Positions 51,393-62,618 of a stretch of 64,000 nucleotides of DNA are shown here, piece by piece. This DNA comes from Jiangella alkaliphila (GTDB lineage: Bacteria > Actinomycetota > Actinomycetes > Jiangellales > Jiangellaceae): assembly GCF_900105925.1 (NCBI RefSeq), contig NZ_LT629791.1, forward strand, positions 2,887,278-2,951,277, in the 5' to 3' direction. The notes below the pieces were generated by a model. It had not been told where the DNA came from and searched no databases. It worked only from the letters and a program-made list of their open reading frames with translations. A program made the translations under genes and the position numbers. Every line of letters begins with the position of its first letter. The stretch's first letter is position 1.

Positions 51393-51476
51393 ATGTCTCG
51401 CATCATGGATGGACGGCGCGAGATCGTCCGGGGCTCCCAGAGACTAAAGGTCCACTGGGTGAAGGAGGGGGACTGA
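51393..51476 (+). CDS. Short upstream frame overlapping the hom start (27 codons)
   Basis: TATGGT lies seven bases before ATG 51393, so transcription probably starts on this ATG. The frame runs [14 protein letters not shown]... VKEGD and stops at TGA 51474-51476, which overlaps ATG 51476 of hom (TGATG). That would couple hom translation to it. A longer version starts at ATG 51381. It contains no run of Thr, Met or Ile codons, so it is not a classical attenuator peptide. Confidence 0.45.
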   Translation: MSRIMDGRREIVRGSQRLKVHWVKEGD

Positions 51477-52768
51477 TGGCCAGCCTGCGCGTGGCACTGC
51501 TCGGATGCGGTGTGGTGGGCACGGAGGTCGCCCGCCTCCTGCACGAGCACGCCGACGACCTCGCCGCCCGGGCCGGCGCCCGGCTGGAGCTCGCCGGCAT
51601 CGCCGTCCGCCGCCTCGGCCGCGACCGGTCCATCACCGGTGTCGACCCCGGCCTGTTCACCACCGACGCCCGCGCGCTGGCCGAGCGCGACGACGTCGAC
51701 CTCGTCGTCGAGGTCATCGGCGGCATCGAGCCGGCCCGTGGGCTGCTGCTGGCCGCCATGGAGCGGGGCGCCTCCGTCGTGACGGCGAACAAGGCGCTGC
51801 TCGCCGAGGACGGCGTCACGCTGCACACCGCCGCCGAGAAGCACGGCGTCGACCTCTATTACGAGGCCGCCGTCGCCGGCGCGATCCCGCTGCTGCGGCC
51901 GCTGCGCGAGTCGCTGGCCGGCGACCGCATCAAGCGCGTGCTCGGCATCGTCAACGGCACCACCAACTACGTCCTCGACCGCATGGACAGCGAGGGCAGC
52001 AGCTTCGCCGAGGCGCTGGAGGAGGCGCAGTCGCTCGGGTACGCCGAGGCCGACCCCACCGCCGACATCGAGGGCTTCGACGCCGCCGCGAAGGCCGCCA
52101 TCCTGGCCGGCATCGCGTTCCACTCGCCGGTCGTCGCCGCCGACGTGCACCGCGAGGGCATCGCCGACGTCAGCTCCGCCGACGTCGCGTCGGCGCAGGC
52201 AATGAACGCCGTGGTGAAGCTGCTGGCCATCTGCGAGCTGTCGCCCGACGGCCAGGGCGTGGGCGTCCGCGTCCACCCGGCGATGCTGCCGCGCACCCAC
52301 CCGCTGGCCAGCGTCCGCGGCGCCTACAACGCGGTGTTCGTCGAGGCCGAGGCGGCCGGCCGGCTGATGTTCTACGGCCCCGGCGCCGGCGGCGTGCCCA
52401 CCGCGAGCGCCGTCCTCGGCGACCTCGTCACCGCCGCCCGCAACCGCCTCGGCGACGCCGTCGGGCCGCGCGGCTCGTGGTACGCCGACCGCCCGGTGCG
52501 ACCGATGGGCGCGACGGTCACCCGCTACCACATCAGCCTCGACGTCGACGACCGGCCGGGCGTCCTCGCCGCCGTCGCCGCGGTGTTCGCCGAGCACGAC
52601 GTGTCCATCGAGACCGTCCGGCAGCGCGCCGAGGGCCCCGACGACGCCGAACTGGTCATCGTCACGCACCAGGCCACGGACGACGCACTGGCGGCGACTG
52701 TCGACGGGCTCACGCGACTCGATACCGTTCGTGCTGTCCTGTCGGTGATGCGGGTGGAAGGCGAGTGA
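51476..52768 (+). CDS. hom: Homoserine dehydrogenase
   Basis: A 430-residue enzyme that reduces aspartate semialdehyde to homoserine. It has the [13 protein letters not shown] nucleotide motif, NKALLAE, the catalytic region [15 protein letters not shown] and [17 protein letters not shown], and a C-terminal ACT domain (about 350-430; [22 protein letters not shown]), which allows feedback by threonine. ATG 51476 has GAAGGAGGGG directly upstream. thrC follows after two bases. Confidence 0.97.
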   Translation: MASLRVALLGCGVVGTEVARLLHEHADDLAARAGARLELAGIAVRRLGRDRSITGVDPGLFTTDARALAERDDVDLVVEVIGGIEPARGLLLAAMERGASVVTANKALLAEDGVTLHTAAEKHGVDLYYEAAVAGAIPLLRPLRESLAGDRIKRVLGIVNGTTNYVLDRMDSEGSSFAEALEEAQSLGYAEADPTADIEGFDAAAKAAILAGIAFHSPVVAADVHREGIADVSSADVASAQAMNAVVKLLAICELSPDGQGVGVRVHPAMLPRTHPLASVRGAYNAVFVEAEAAGRLMFYGPGAGGVPTASAVLGDLVTAARNRLGDAVGPRGSWYADRPVRPMGATVTRYHISLDVDDRPGVLAAVAAVFAEHDVSIETVRQRAEGPDDAELVIVTHQATDDALAATVDGLTRLDTVRAVLSVMRVEGE

Positions 52769-52770
52769 CC

Positions 52771-53850
52771 ATGGCTGTCGTGACTCAGTCTCGGCTGTGG
52801 CGTGGAGTCATCGAGGAGTACCGCGACCGGTTGCCGGTCAACCCGGCGACGCCGGTCGTGACGCTGCGCGAGGGCGGGACGCCGCTGGTCCCGGCTCCGT
52901 GGCTGTCCGAGCAGACGTCCTGCGAGGTGTACCTCAAGGTCGAGGGCGTCAACCCGACCGGCTCGTTCAAGGACCGCGGCATGACGGTGGCCATCTCGAA
53001 GGCCGCCGAGGAGGGCGCCGAGGCCGTCGTCTGCGCGTCCACCGGCAACACCAGCGCGTCGGCCGCCGCGTACGCCGTCCGGGCCGGCATGCGCCCCGTC
53101 GTGCTGCTGCCCGACGGCAAGATCTCCGGCCCGAAGCTGGCCCAGGCGGTCGTGCACGGCGGCGTCATCGCGTCGGTGCAGGGCAACTTCGACGACTGCC
53201 TGCGGCTGGCCCGCGAGCTGGCGGAGACGTACCCCGTCGCGCTGGTCAACTCGGTCAACCCGTACCGCCTGGCCGGGCAGAAGACCGCCGCGTTCGAGGT
53301 GGTCGACGACCTCGGCGACGCTCCCGACCTGCACGTCCTGCCGGTCGGCAACGCCGGCAACATCTCCGCCTACTGGCTCGGCTACTCCGAGTACGCGGCC
53401 GACGGCCCGGCCCAGCGACGTCCGCGCATGTGGGGCTTCCAGGCCGCCGGCGCCGCGCCGTTCGTGCACGGCGGCCCGGTGTCCGCGCCCGAGACGGTGG
53501 CCAGCGCCATCCGCATCGGCAACCCGGCGTCGTGGGACCTCGCCATCGCCGCGCGCGACGACTCCGGCGGCCTCATCGACGCCGTCACCGACGAGCAGAT
53601 CCTGGCCGCGCAGCAGGAGCTGTCCGGCCGCGAGGGCCTGTTCGTCGAGCCGGCGTCGGCGGCCGGCGTCGCGGGCCTGCTGCACTACAGCCGCACCGGA
53701 CGCCTCGACGCCGGGCAGCGCATCGTCGTCACCGTCACCGGGCACGGCCTCAAGGACGTCGACACCGCCAGCGCCTACTACGGCGAGATCCGTCCCTACG
53801 TCGTCCCGGCCGAGACCGCCGCCGCCGCGAAGGCGCTGGGCCTGGCGTGA
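52771..53850 (+). CDS. thrC: Threonine synthase
   Basis: A 359-residue PLP enzyme converting phosphohomoserine to threonine. Lys67 in [11 protein letters not shown] binds [31 protein letters not shown] and [10 protein letters not shown] are the phosphate and cofactor loops. It is the short class I type. ATG 52771 was used; an in-frame GTG at 52765 overlaps hom. It overlaps thrB by four bases. Confidence 0.97.
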   Translation: MAVVTQSRLWRGVIEEYRDRLPVNPATPVVTLREGGTPLVPAPWLSEQTSCEVYLKVEGVNPTGSFKDRGMTVAISKAAEEGAEAVVCASTGNTSASAAAYAVRAGMRPVVLLPDGKISGPKLAQAVVHGGVIASVQGNFDDCLRLARELAETYPVALVNSVNPYRLAGQKTAAFEVVDDLGDAPDLHVLPVGNAGNISAYWLGYSEYAADGPAQRRPRMWGFQAAGAAPFVHGGPVSAPETVASAIRIGNPASWDLAIAARDDSGGLIDAVTDEQILAAQQELSGREGLFVEPASAAGVAGLLHYSRTGRLDAGQRIVVTVTGHGLKDVDTASAYYGEIRPYVVPAETAAAAKALGLA

Positions 53851-54749
53851 GCCCGGCCACCGTCCGCGTCCGCACCCCGGCCACCAGCGCCAACCTCGGT
53901 CCAGGGTTCGACGCGTTCGGCCTCGCGCTGTCGCTGCACGACGAGATCGAGGTGACGGCGCGGTTCGGCGGGCCTGCGGCGCCGGTCGAGGTGACCGTCG
54001 ACGGCGAGGGCGCCGGGTCGGTGCCGCTGGACGAACGGCACCTCGTCGTGCGGTCGCTGCGCGCGGCCTTCGCCGAGCTGGGGGAGCAGCCGTCGGCGCT
54101 GCGGCTGCACTGCCGCAACGCGCTGCCGCACGGCCGCGGGCTGGGCTCGTCGGCAGGCGCGATCGTCGGCGGCGTCGTCGCGGCCCGTGCGCTGACCGGC
54201 GTGACGGCGCACGACGACGCGCTCGCCCTGGCCGACCGCCTCGAGGGGCACCCGGACAACGTCGCCGCCTGTCTGTACGGCGGGCTCACGGTGGCCTGGC
54301 GCGACGACGCCGGCGCCGCCCGCGCGACGCGCATCGACGTCCACCCCGACGTCGCGCCGATCGTGTGCGTCCCGTCCTTCGAGGTGTCGACGGAGAAGGC
54401 CCGCGGGCTGCTGCCCGGCACCGTCCCGCACGCCGACGCCGCCGCCAACGCGGGCCGCGCCGCACTGCTCGTCCACGCGCTCGGGCGGCGCCCGGACCTG
54501 CTGCTCGACGCCACCGCCGACCGGCTGCACCAGCACTACCGCGAACCCGCCATGCCTGAGACGTTCGAGCTGGTCACAGCGTTGCGGGCGGATGGGCTGG
54601 CGGCCGTCGTGTCGGGCGCCGGCCCGACGGTTCTGGTGCTCGGAACGGGCGACGACGCCGGCCGCGTCAGCGCCCTCGCCGGCGGGTGGTACGTCCGCGC
54701 ATTGCAAGTGGACACGCGGGGTGCGGATGTGGAGTACGCCACGCCGTGA
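53847..54749 (+). CDS. thrB: Homoserine kinase
   Basis: A 300-residue GHMP kinase: [16 protein letters not shown] near the N-terminus, ATP loop [16 protein letters not shown], and C-terminal [13 protein letters not shown]. It phosphorylates homoserine for the threonine synthase encoded just upstream. GTG 53847 overlaps the thrC stop. hom-thrC-thrB is thus one operon, with rho following. Confidence 0.96.
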   Translation: MSPATVRVRTPATSANLGPGFDAFGLALSLHDEIEVTARFGGPAAPVEVTVDGEGAGSVPLDERHLVVRSLRAAFAELGEQPSALRLHCRNALPHGRGLGSSAGAIVGGVVAARALTGVTAHDDALALADRLEGHPDNVAACLYGGLTVAWRDDAGAARATRIDVHPDVAPIVCVPSFEVSTEKARGLLPGTVPHADAAANAGRAALLVHALGRRPDLLLDATADRLHQHYREPAMPETFELVTALRADGLAAVVSGAGPTVLVLGTGDDAGRVSALAGGWYVRALQVDTRGADVEYATP

Positions 54750-54789
54750 GCGGCGCGAACGGGGGTGGGTCAAACGGCCCACGGCATGC

Positions 54790-55009
54790 TACGCTCGCTG
54801 TGCACCGACGTTCTGCTGGTCGGTATCCCCATGGTGGTGACGTTCGTCGCCGATGGCCATGGTCTTCGCCCATCTCCCCGGGTTTCGCTCACGCGGGTCC
54901 CGCGGAAGGGCGGCCCATCAGTTCGCGTCGTGCCTTTCCTCGGGAACCTCCCGAGGTGTTCGATGCATCGGCTTGTCTGAACCGATGCCGGTCCAGGGAA
55001 GGACCCTGA
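54790..55009 (+). promoter_or_regulatory. rho promoter -10 and structured 5' leader
   Basis: TACGCT (54790-54795) is a likely -10 box, giving a leader of about 205 bases. It holds hairpins CCTCGGG/CCCGAGG (54938-54956) and GCATCGG/CCGATGC (54965-54988), and a third, GGTCC/GGACC (54990-55005), whose loop and 3' arm contain the AGGGAAGGA ribosome site. Such folding could tune rho translation; rho genes are commonly autoregulated. A reading frame (ATG 54831 to TGA 54980) also crosses the leader. Confidence 0.5.
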
Positions 55010-57100
<2,091 letters not shown>

Positions 57101-57116
57101 CGCCGCTGAGTCCGCT

Positions 57117-57152
57117 GATGCCCTGACCGTTCTGTCGAGCGGTCAGGGCATC
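57117..57152 (+). terminator. Terminator of the rho transcript
   Basis: A perfect 13-bp stem GATGCCCTGACCG (57117-57129)/CGGTCAGGGCATC (57140-57152) with a 10-base loop, 17 bases after the rho stop. Only a weak T-content follows. Confidence 0.75.
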
Positions 57153-57161
57153 GCTGTGTGT

Positions 57162-57308
57162 GTTGCCAAGTTGGGCGTCTCCCTGCTGCCCATTGTCTTA
57201 GCCGCGCACCCGCGCCTCAAGCGGACAGAGGGGCGCTTCGCGCCGTCGATGACCGCTTGACCCGCGCGTCCCCGGCCTAAGAACTGGCAGCTATCAGGGG
57301 GACGGGGA
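57162..57308. repeat. Palindromic repeat, copy 1
   Basis: An imperfect palindrome of about 147 bases: the left arm (57176-57226) begins GTCTCCCTGCTGCCCATTG, the right arm (57250-57306) ends TATCAGGGGGACGG, and the reverse complement of one closely matches the other (shared CTGCCC.., TTCTTAG, GCGCGC/GGGTCAAG). A second copy with the same order lies in inverted orientation at 57690-57846. It looks like a MITE- or REP-like element. No transposase is present here. Confidence 0.65.
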
Positions 57309-57689
57309 AGAACCGGGCACAGCCGCGCCCGATATGCACCGTTCGCCGGACTCTGCAGCGTCGGCTTCCTGGGTGTGAGGCGCGTCCTGGGTGTGAGTCG
57401 CGCCGAACCGGCGAAACAGGCCCGAAAACGCGACTCACACCCAGGTTGGTGAGCGCCGGCGTCCTGGTCTGCCGTTACGTCCTGGTCCCCAGTCACGCCA
57501 CCAGTCCCGAATCCGCCATTTCGCGTCACGGCAGACCACGACGTAACGCCAGACCAGGACCCGTACCGTCGTCCTCGATAGCCAGGGCGGTCCTCGATGG
57601 CAGAAACTGTCCTCGCACCCCGTCGAGGACGGTCACCACTATCGAAGACGACAGCCGGCATCGACGCCCCAGCCGTCGCCACACCTCCC
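57309..57689. repeat. Nest of inverted repeats between the two palindromic copies
   Basis: Three separate inverted repeats: CCTGGGTGTGAGTCGCG (57386-57402) with its exact complement (57429-57445), preceded by a near-copy at 57368-57384; GTCCTGGTCTGCCGTTACGT (57461-57480) with a near-perfect complement (57540-57561); and GTCGTCCTCGATAG (57568-57581) with CTATCGAAGACGAC (57636-57649). No gene or coding bias was seen. Each pair could form a stable hairpin. Confidence 0.65.
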
Positions 57690-57846
57690 CCGTCCCCCTG
57701 ATAGCTGCCCGTTCTTGGCTGGGGACGTGCGGGTCAAGTCCAGAGCCCTCAACCACAGACCGCCGCGACCAGCAGAGGCGTCGGACTTGAGGCGCGCGTT
57801 CACGGCTAAGAAAATGGGCAGCAGGGGGACGACCAACGTTGCAAAC
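57690..57846. repeat. Palindromic repeat, copy 2 (inverted relative to copy 1)
   Basis: The reverse complement of this segment aligns with copy 1 over its length: CCCCCTG..CTGCCCATTTTCTTAGCC, then CGCGCGCCTCAAG and, at the other end, CCAAGAACGGGCAGCTATCAGGGGGACG. Its own arms pair as in copy 1, so it is a palindromic element with a variable centre. It ends just before the rpmE promoter. Confidence 0.65.
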
Positions 57847-57878
57847 CCCCGGCCAACGGTACGAATCCCGGTCACGGT

Positions 57879-57907
57879 TTGGCCGGGGCGGCGCGGCCTG
57901 GAATACT
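57879..57907 (+). promoter_or_regulatory. Probable rpmE promoter
   Basis: TTGGCC (57879-57884), a 17-base spacer and AATACT (57902-57907). An inverted repeat CCCCGGCCAA/TTGGCCGGGG (57848-57857, 57879-57888) overlaps the -35 box and could be an operator. In actinomycetes rpmE genes may be controlled by zinc regulators, but this site was not recognised as a Zur box. Confidence 0.45.
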
Positions 57908-57985
57908 GATCTGCTGGCTCCGGTTCACGTCACGACATCCCGTCGTGCCGACCCGGCGGCCCATGAGACGCCAGGAGTACAGAGC

Positions 57986-58207
57986 ATGAAGTCCGACATC
58001 CACCCGGCCTACGTGGAGACCACGGTCACCTGCACCTGTGGCAACACGTTCACCACCCGGAGCACCGCGTCCAACGGCGTCATCCACGCCGACGTCTGCT
58101 CCGCCTGCCACCCGTTCTACACGGGCAAGCAGAAGATCCTCGACACCGGCGGCCGGGTCGCGCGCTTCGAGTCGCGGTACGGCAAGAAGAAGGCCGACGC
58201 GAAGTAG
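57986..58207 (+). CDS. rpmE: 50S ribosomal protein L31, zinc-binding (C+) type
   Basis: A 73-residue protein with the zinc ligands CTCGN (residues 16, 18) and [13 protein letters not shown] (37, 40), so it is the Zn form rather than the Cys-less alternative. It belongs to the central protuberance/B1 bridge of the 50S subunit. ATG 57986 has AGGAG upstream. rpmE-prfA-prmC order is standard in actinobacteria. Confidence 0.97.
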   Translation: MKSDIHPAYVETTVTCTCGNTFTTRSTASNGVIHADVCSACHPFYTGKQKILDTGGRVARFESRYGKKKADAK

Positions 58208-58215
58208 TTCTCCGT

Positions 58216-58252
58216 GGGCGGGGCGTGCGAGGTTCTCTTGCACGCCCCGCCC
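58216..58252 (+). terminator. Terminator/attenuator between rpmE and prfA
   Basis: GGGCGGGGCGTGC (58216-58228) and GCACGCCCCGCCC (58240-58252) form a perfect 13-bp stem followed by CCTTTG. It is only eight bases past the rpmE stop and about 40 before prfA, so it may limit read-through into prfA. Confidence 0.75.
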
Positions 58253-58294
58253 CCTTTGTGCCCGCACCCCGCGTCCCCGGAAGGAGCCGACCCC

Positions 58295-59386
58295 GTGTTC
58301 GAAGGTGTCGAGACGCTGGTGTCCGAGCACAGCGAGCTCGAGCAGCGCCTGGCCGACCCGTCGGTGCACGCCGACCCCGGGCTGGCCATGCGGCTGAACC
58401 GGCGTTACGCCGAGCTGTCGGCCATCGTCGAGGCGTACGCCGCCTGGCGAGAAGCCGGCGACGACCGCGCCGCCGCGCTGGAGCTGGGCGCCGACGACCC
58501 CGCGTTCGCCGCCGAGGCGGCCGAGCTGGAGACGCGGCAGGACGGGCTGGCCGAGCGGCTGCGCATGCTGCTGCTCCCGCGCGACCCCAACGACGACCGC
58601 GACGCCATCCTCGAGATCAAGGCGGGGGAGGGCGGCGCGGAGTCCGCGCTGTTCGCCGGCGACCTGCTGCGCATGTACCTGCGCTTCGCCGAGCAGGCCG
58701 GCTGGAGCACCCAGGTGCTCGACGCCGAGGAGTCCGACCTCGGCGGGTACAAGGACGTCTCGGTCGCGGTGAAGGCGCGCGGCACGCCGCAGCCCGGCAC
58801 CGCGCCGTTCGCCCGGCTCAAGTACGAGGGCGGCGTTCACCGTGTCCAGCGCGTCCCCGTCACCGAGAGCCAGGGCCGCATCCACACGTCGGCCGCCGGC
58901 GTGCTGGTGCTGCCCGAGGCCGAGGACGAGGGCGAGGTCGAGATCAACCCCAACGACCTGCGCATCGACGTGTTCCGGTCGTCCGGCCCGGGCGGGCAGA
59001 GCGTCAACACGACCGACTCCGCCGTACGCATCACGCACCTGCCCACGGGCATCGTCGTGTCCTGCCAGAACGAGAAGAGCCAGCTGCAGAACAAGGAGCA
59101 GGCCATGCGCATCCTGCGCGCCCGGCTGCTCGCGGCGCAGCAGGAGGAGGCGCAGCGCGAGGCCTCCGACGCGCGCCGCAGCCAGGTCCGCACCGTCGAC
59201 CGCTCCGAGCGGGTGCGCACGTACAACTACCCGGAGAACCGCATCTCCGACCACCGCACCGGCTACAAGGCGTACAACCTCGACGCCGTGCTCGACGGTG
59301 AACTCGCCCCGGTGCTGCAGTCGCTGGTCGACGCCGACGCAGAGGCGGCGCTGGCGGCCACCGCCGAGGGCGGCGAGCGGGCATGA
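58295..59386 (+). CDS. prfA: Peptide chain release factor 1
   Basis: A 363-residue RF1 that recognises UAA/UAG and releases the peptide. GGQ at 233-235 ([15 protein letters not shown]) is the catalytic motif, and the codon-reading loop is near GRIHTSAAG (the PxT-like region). GTG 58295 is preceded by AAGGAG at the expected spacing. The stop overlaps the prmC ATG (ATGA), and prmC methylates the Gln of GGQ. Confidence 0.97.
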   Translation: MFEGVETLVSEHSELEQRLADPSVHADPGLAMRLNRRYAELSAIVEAYAAWREAGDDRAAALELGADDPAFAAEAAELETRQDGLAERLRMLLLPRDPNDDRDAILEIKAGEGGAESALFAGDLLRMYLRFAEQAGWSTQVLDAEESDLGGYKDVSVAVKARGTPQPGTAPFARLKYEGGVHRVQRVPVTESQGRIHTSAAGVLVLPEAEDEGEVEINPNDLRIDVFRSSGPGGQSVNTTDSAVRITHLPTGIVVSCQNEKSQLQNKEQAMRILRARLLAAQQEEAQREASDARRSQVRTVDRSERVRTYNYPENRISDHRTGYKAYNLDAVLDGELAPVLQSLVDADAEAALAATAEGGERA

Positions 59387-60252
59387 CGTCGGCGCCGCTG
59401 CTCGAGCAGCTCCGTGCGGCCACCGGTGTGCTGACCACCGCCGAGGTGCCGTCGCCGCGGCACGACACCGAGGCGCTGGCGGCGCACGTGCTCGGCATCG
59501 AGCGCGGCGCGTTGCTGTCCCAGCCCGAGCCGGACGCCTCGTTCGCGTCCCGGTTCGCCGAACTGGTCCGCCGCCGCGCCGGCCGCGAGCCGCTGCAGCA
59601 CCTCACCGGCGAGGCGCCCTTCCGGCACCTGACGCTGCAGGTGGGGCCCGGTGTGTTCATCCCGCGGCCGGAGACCGAGCTGACCGCCGGAGCGGCCATC
59701 GACGAGGCGGCGGCGGTGGTCGCGGCCGGCCGGGTGCCGGTCGTCGTCGACCTGTTCGCCGGCTCCGGCGCCATTGCCGTCTCCGTCGCCACCGAGGTGC
59801 GCCCGGTCATGGTGCACGCCGTCGAGCGCGAGGACGACGCCGTCGCCTGGCTGCGCCGCAACGCGGCCGGCAACTCCGTCATCGTGCACCGCGACGACGT
59901 CGCCCTGGTCGCCGAGCGGAGCCTGTCGATGCTGCTCGGCCAGGTCGACGTCGTCGCCGCGAACCCGCCGTACATCCCGGCCGACGCCACCATCCGCGAC
60001 CCCGAGGTGGCCGAGCACGACCCGCCGGCCGCGCTGTGGTCCGGCGCCGACGGCCTCGACGCCATGCGGGTGCTGGCCGACGTCGGCGCGCGGCTGCTCA
60101 AGCCCGGCGGCCTGCTGGTCGCCGAGCACGCCGACGTGCAGGGCGAGACCGCGCCCGAGGTGTTCCGGCGGCACGGCGGCTGGACCGCCGTCGCGGATCA
60201 TCTCGATCTGGCCGGCCGCCCGCGGTACGTCACGGCCCGCCGTGCGGGATGA
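59383..60252 (+). CDS. prmC: Release-factor glutamine methyltransferase
   Basis: A 289-residue SAM methyltransferase: [16 protein letters not shown] is motif I, NPPYIP the catalytic NPPY motif, and the N-terminal helical domain ([27 protein letters not shown]) binds the release factor. It methylates the Gln in the GGQ of PrfA, encoded directly upstream and coupled by ATGA. Confidence 0.96.
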   Translation: MTSAPLLEQLRAATGVLTTAEVPSPRHDTEALAAHVLGIERGALLSQPEPDASFASRFAELVRRRAGREPLQHLTGEAPFRHLTLQVGPGVFIPRPETELTAGAAIDEAAAVVAAGRVPVVVDLFAGSGAIAVSVATEVRPVMVHAVEREDDAVAWLRRNAAGNSVIVHRDDVALVAERSLSMLLGQVDVVAANPPYIPADATIRDPEVAEHDPPAALWSGADGLDAMRVLADVGARLLKPGGLLVAEHADVQGETAPEVFRRHGGWTAVADHLDLAGRPRYVTARRAG

Positions 60253-60259
60253 TGGCACC

Positions 60260-60907
60260 GTGAGTCCCCTGTACGACTGCTCCGACGAGACCAAGCGGCA
60301 GCGCGGCGTCGCCGCCGCGGCCCGCGCCATCCGCAACGGCAAGCTCATCGTGCTGCCCACCGACACCGTCTACGGCATCGGCGCCGACGCGTTCACGCCC
60401 GAGGCCGTCGCGGCGTTGCTGCAGGCCAAGGGGCGCGGCCGCGACATGCCGGTGCCGGTGCTGGTCGGTTCGCCGGCCACGCTGGGCGGCGTCGCCGTCA
60501 CCGACAAGACCATCGACGCACTGGTCGAGGCGTTCTGGCCGGGTGGGCTGACGCTCATCTGCCGGCAGCAGCCGTCGGTGCGGTGGGACCTCGGCGACAC
60601 CGGCGGCACCGTCGCGGTGCGGATGCCCGACCACGACGTGGCCGTCGAGGTGCTCAAGACCACTGGCCCGCTGGCGGTCAGCAGCGCCAACGTCACCGGC
60701 CAGTCGCCGGCCCGGACCGCGGGCGACGCCCGCGACCAGCTCGGCGACTCCGTCGCGGTCTACCTGGAGGCCGGCGACACCGGCAGCGACACGCCGTCGA
60801 CGATCGTCGACGTCTCCGGCTCGCTGCCGCGTGTGCTCCGGCAAGGCGCCCTCGGCCTGGCCGAGCTCCAGTCAGTGGTCCCCGAGCTGCAGGGCCCGGA
60901 AGCGTAA
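60260..60907 (+). CDS. L-threonylcarbamoyladenylate synthase (Sua5/YrdC/TsaC)
   Basis: A 215-residue YrdC-domain protein: LIVLPTDTVYGIGADAF, KGRGRDMPVPVLV, and SSANVTGQSPARTAGDA. It makes the threonylcarbamoyl-AMP precursor of the t6A37 modification in tRNAs reading ANN codons. No additional C-terminal Sua5 domain, so it is the short form. GTG 60260 was used. It lies seven bases after prmC, and wecA follows. Confidence 0.94.
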   Translation: MSPLYDCSDETKRQRGVAAAARAIRNGKLIVLPTDTVYGIGADAFTPEAVAALLQAKGRGRDMPVPVLVGSPATLGGVAVTDKTIDALVEAFWPGGLTLICRQQPSVRWDLGDTGGTVAVRMPDHDVAVEVLKTTGPLAVSSANVTGQSPARTAGDARDQLGDSVAVYLEAGDTGSDTPSTIVDVSGSLPRVLRQGALGLAELQSVVPELQGPEA

Positions 60908-60918
60908 GGACGCCGCCG

Positions 60919-62034
60919 GTGCGCGAGTATCTTCTGACCTTCTTCATCGCGGCCTCGGTCACGTACCTCGTGGTGGGGCTCGCGGGACGGTTCGCGTACT
61001 GGGTGGGCGCGGTGCCGCCCACCCGCGACCGTGACGTGCACCGCGACCCCGTCCCGCGGCTCGGCGGCATCGCGATGCTCGTCGGCCTGCTGGTCGCGAT
61101 GCTGGTGGCCAGCTACCTGCCGCGCATGCGCAACGTGTTCACCGAGTCCAGCGACGCCTGGGCGCTGATCCTCGCCGCGGTGGTCATCTGCCTCATCGGC
61201 GTCGCCGACGACATCTGGGACCTCTCCGCGCTGGCCAAGTTCGCCGGTCAGGTGGTCGCGGCCGGCCTGCTCGTCGCGCTCGGCGTGCAGTTGCTCTATC
61301 TGCCGCTGCCGGGCGGCACGTTCGTGCTCGACTCCACCCAGGGCGCGATCATGACGGTGCTGCTGGTGGTGGGTGCCACCAACGCGGTGAACTTCGTCGA
61401 CGGACTCGACGGACTGGCCGCCGGCGTCGTCGGCATCGGCGCCGCGGCGTTCTTCTCCTACGCCTACCTGCTGGCGCGCGAGAACAACAACCCCTCGTAC
61501 ATGACGACGTCGGCGCTGGTGTCGGTGGTGGTCGTCGGCATCTGCGCCGGGCTGCTGCCGCACAATGCGCACCCGGCGAAGATCTTCATGGGCGACTCCG
61601 GCGCGATGCTGATCGGGCTGCTGCTCGCGGCCGGGTCGATCAGCCTGACCGGCCGGCTGCCCAGCCAGGACGTCGACACCTCCAGCTTCCTGCTCACGCT
61701 GCTGCCGCTGGTGCTGCCGCTGGCGGTCATCCTGCTGCCGTTCCTCGACATGATGTTGGCCGTCGTACGCCGCACCAGAGCCGGCAAGTCGCCGTTCGCG
61801 CCGGACAAGATGCACCTGCACCACCGGCTGCTGGAGATCGGCCATTCGCAGTGGCGCGCGGTGGCGATCATGTGGGTGTGGGCGGCGCTGGTCTCAGGTG
61901 GTCTGGTGGTCATCGCGCTCGTCGGCGGCTGGACCACCTACGTGCTGCTGGCGCTCGCCGTCGTCGTCATGATCGCGTTCACCACGGGCCATCCGCGCCG
62001 GCTCTTCCGCCGCGGCGGGCCGTCCACAGTGTGA
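60919..62034 (+). CDS. wecA: Undecaprenyl-phosphate GlcNAc-1-phosphate transferase (WecA/MraY family)
   Basis: A 371-residue membrane enzyme with about ten TM helices. DRDVHRDPVPRLGG, the metal motifs VADDIWD and NFVDGLDGLAAG, KIFMGDSGAM and the basic HLHHRLLE loop mark it as the WecA subfamily, which starts synthesis of arabinogalactan, teichoic acid or other polymers by loading GlcNAc-1-P onto undecaprenyl phosphate. GTG 60919 has AAGGA upstream. Confidence 0.92.
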   Translation: MREYLLTFFIAASVTYLVVGLAGRFAYWVGAVPPTRDRDVHRDPVPRLGGIAMLVGLLVAMLVASYLPRMRNVFTESSDAWALILAAVVICLIGVADDIWDLSALAKFAGQVVAAGLLVALGVQLLYLPLPGGTFVLDSTQGAIMTVLLVVGATNAVNFVDGLDGLAAGVVGIGAAAFFSYAYLLARENNNPSYMTTSALVSVVVVGICAGLLPHNAHPAKIFMGDSGAMLIGLLLAAGSISLTGRLPSQDVDTSSFLLTLLPLVLPLAVILLPFLDMMLAVVRRTRAGKSPFAPDKMHLHHRLLEIGHSQWRAVAIMWVWAALVSGGLVVIALVGGWTTYVLLALAVVVMIAFTTGHPRRLFRRGGPSTV

Positions 62035-62086
62035 GAACTGGTGTGAGAAACAGCACGTCGGAGCGGCCGGGTAGGCTGAAGCGGCC

Positions 62087-62536
62087 ATGACTGAACCCGC
62101 CTCCCCGCCACCGCGCCGCCGCAGCCCGGCCGCGGTCGCGCGCCCCGCCCTGTTGCTCACCCTCGCCGCCGGCGTCGCTTGCTCCGTGGTGGCGGCGTTC
62201 ACCGGCGGCAGCGCAGGGCTGTGGTCGGCGGTCGGCGCGACGGCGCTGGTCATCGCGTTCTTCGCCACCGGAGCGCTGCCCGTCCTGCTGGACCGGTTCC
62301 TGCCGCCCACTGGCATGGCGGCCGCGGGGGCGCTGATCGTCACGTACTCGCTGCGCATCGGGCTGGTCCTCATCGGGCTGGGCGTCCTGACCAGCGTCGA
62401 CGGCGTCCACGAGCGCGCGCTGGGGCTGTCGCTGATGGCCTGCGCGCTGGTCTACACGCTCACCTACGCGGTGACGATGTTCCGCGAGAACAGCCGCGGG
62501 GTGAGCACACCGGCACGGAGCAGCGGGCCGGAATGA
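62087..62536 (+). CDS. ATP synthase operon membrane protein, AtpI-like
   Basis: A 149-residue protein with four TM helices between a Pro/Arg-rich N-terminus and a polar tail (RENSRGVSTPARSS). Position just before atpZ-like and atpB genes, length and topology match AtpI-type proteins thought to help c-ring assembly. Sequence alone does not prove it. TAGGCT lies nine bases before the ATG. The next gene is 82 bases away. Confidence 0.65.
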   Translation: MTEPASPPPRRRSPAAVARPALLLTLAAGVACSVVAAFTGGSAGLWSAVGATALVIAFFATGALPVLLDRFLPPTGMAAAGALIVTYSLRIGLVLIGLGVLTSVDGVHERALGLSLMACALVYTLTYAVTMFRENSRGVSTPARSSGPE

Positions 62537-62618
62537 CCTGGGCCTTGACGACGGCCGCGGCTGGTAGTGGGACCCGATTTCGTTACCGGCGAGGGCACCC
62601 AGTAGTATTCGAGGCGCC

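Noticed and set aside
51393-51476. Classical threonine attenuator in front of hom
   Set aside because: The leader frame has no Thr/Ile codon run, and no terminator/antiterminator pair was found.
54765-54980. A leader-peptide gene for rho (frame 54765-54980)
   Set aside because: A frame exists, but there is no ribosome site or conserved motif I can point to; kept only as a remark in the leader feature.
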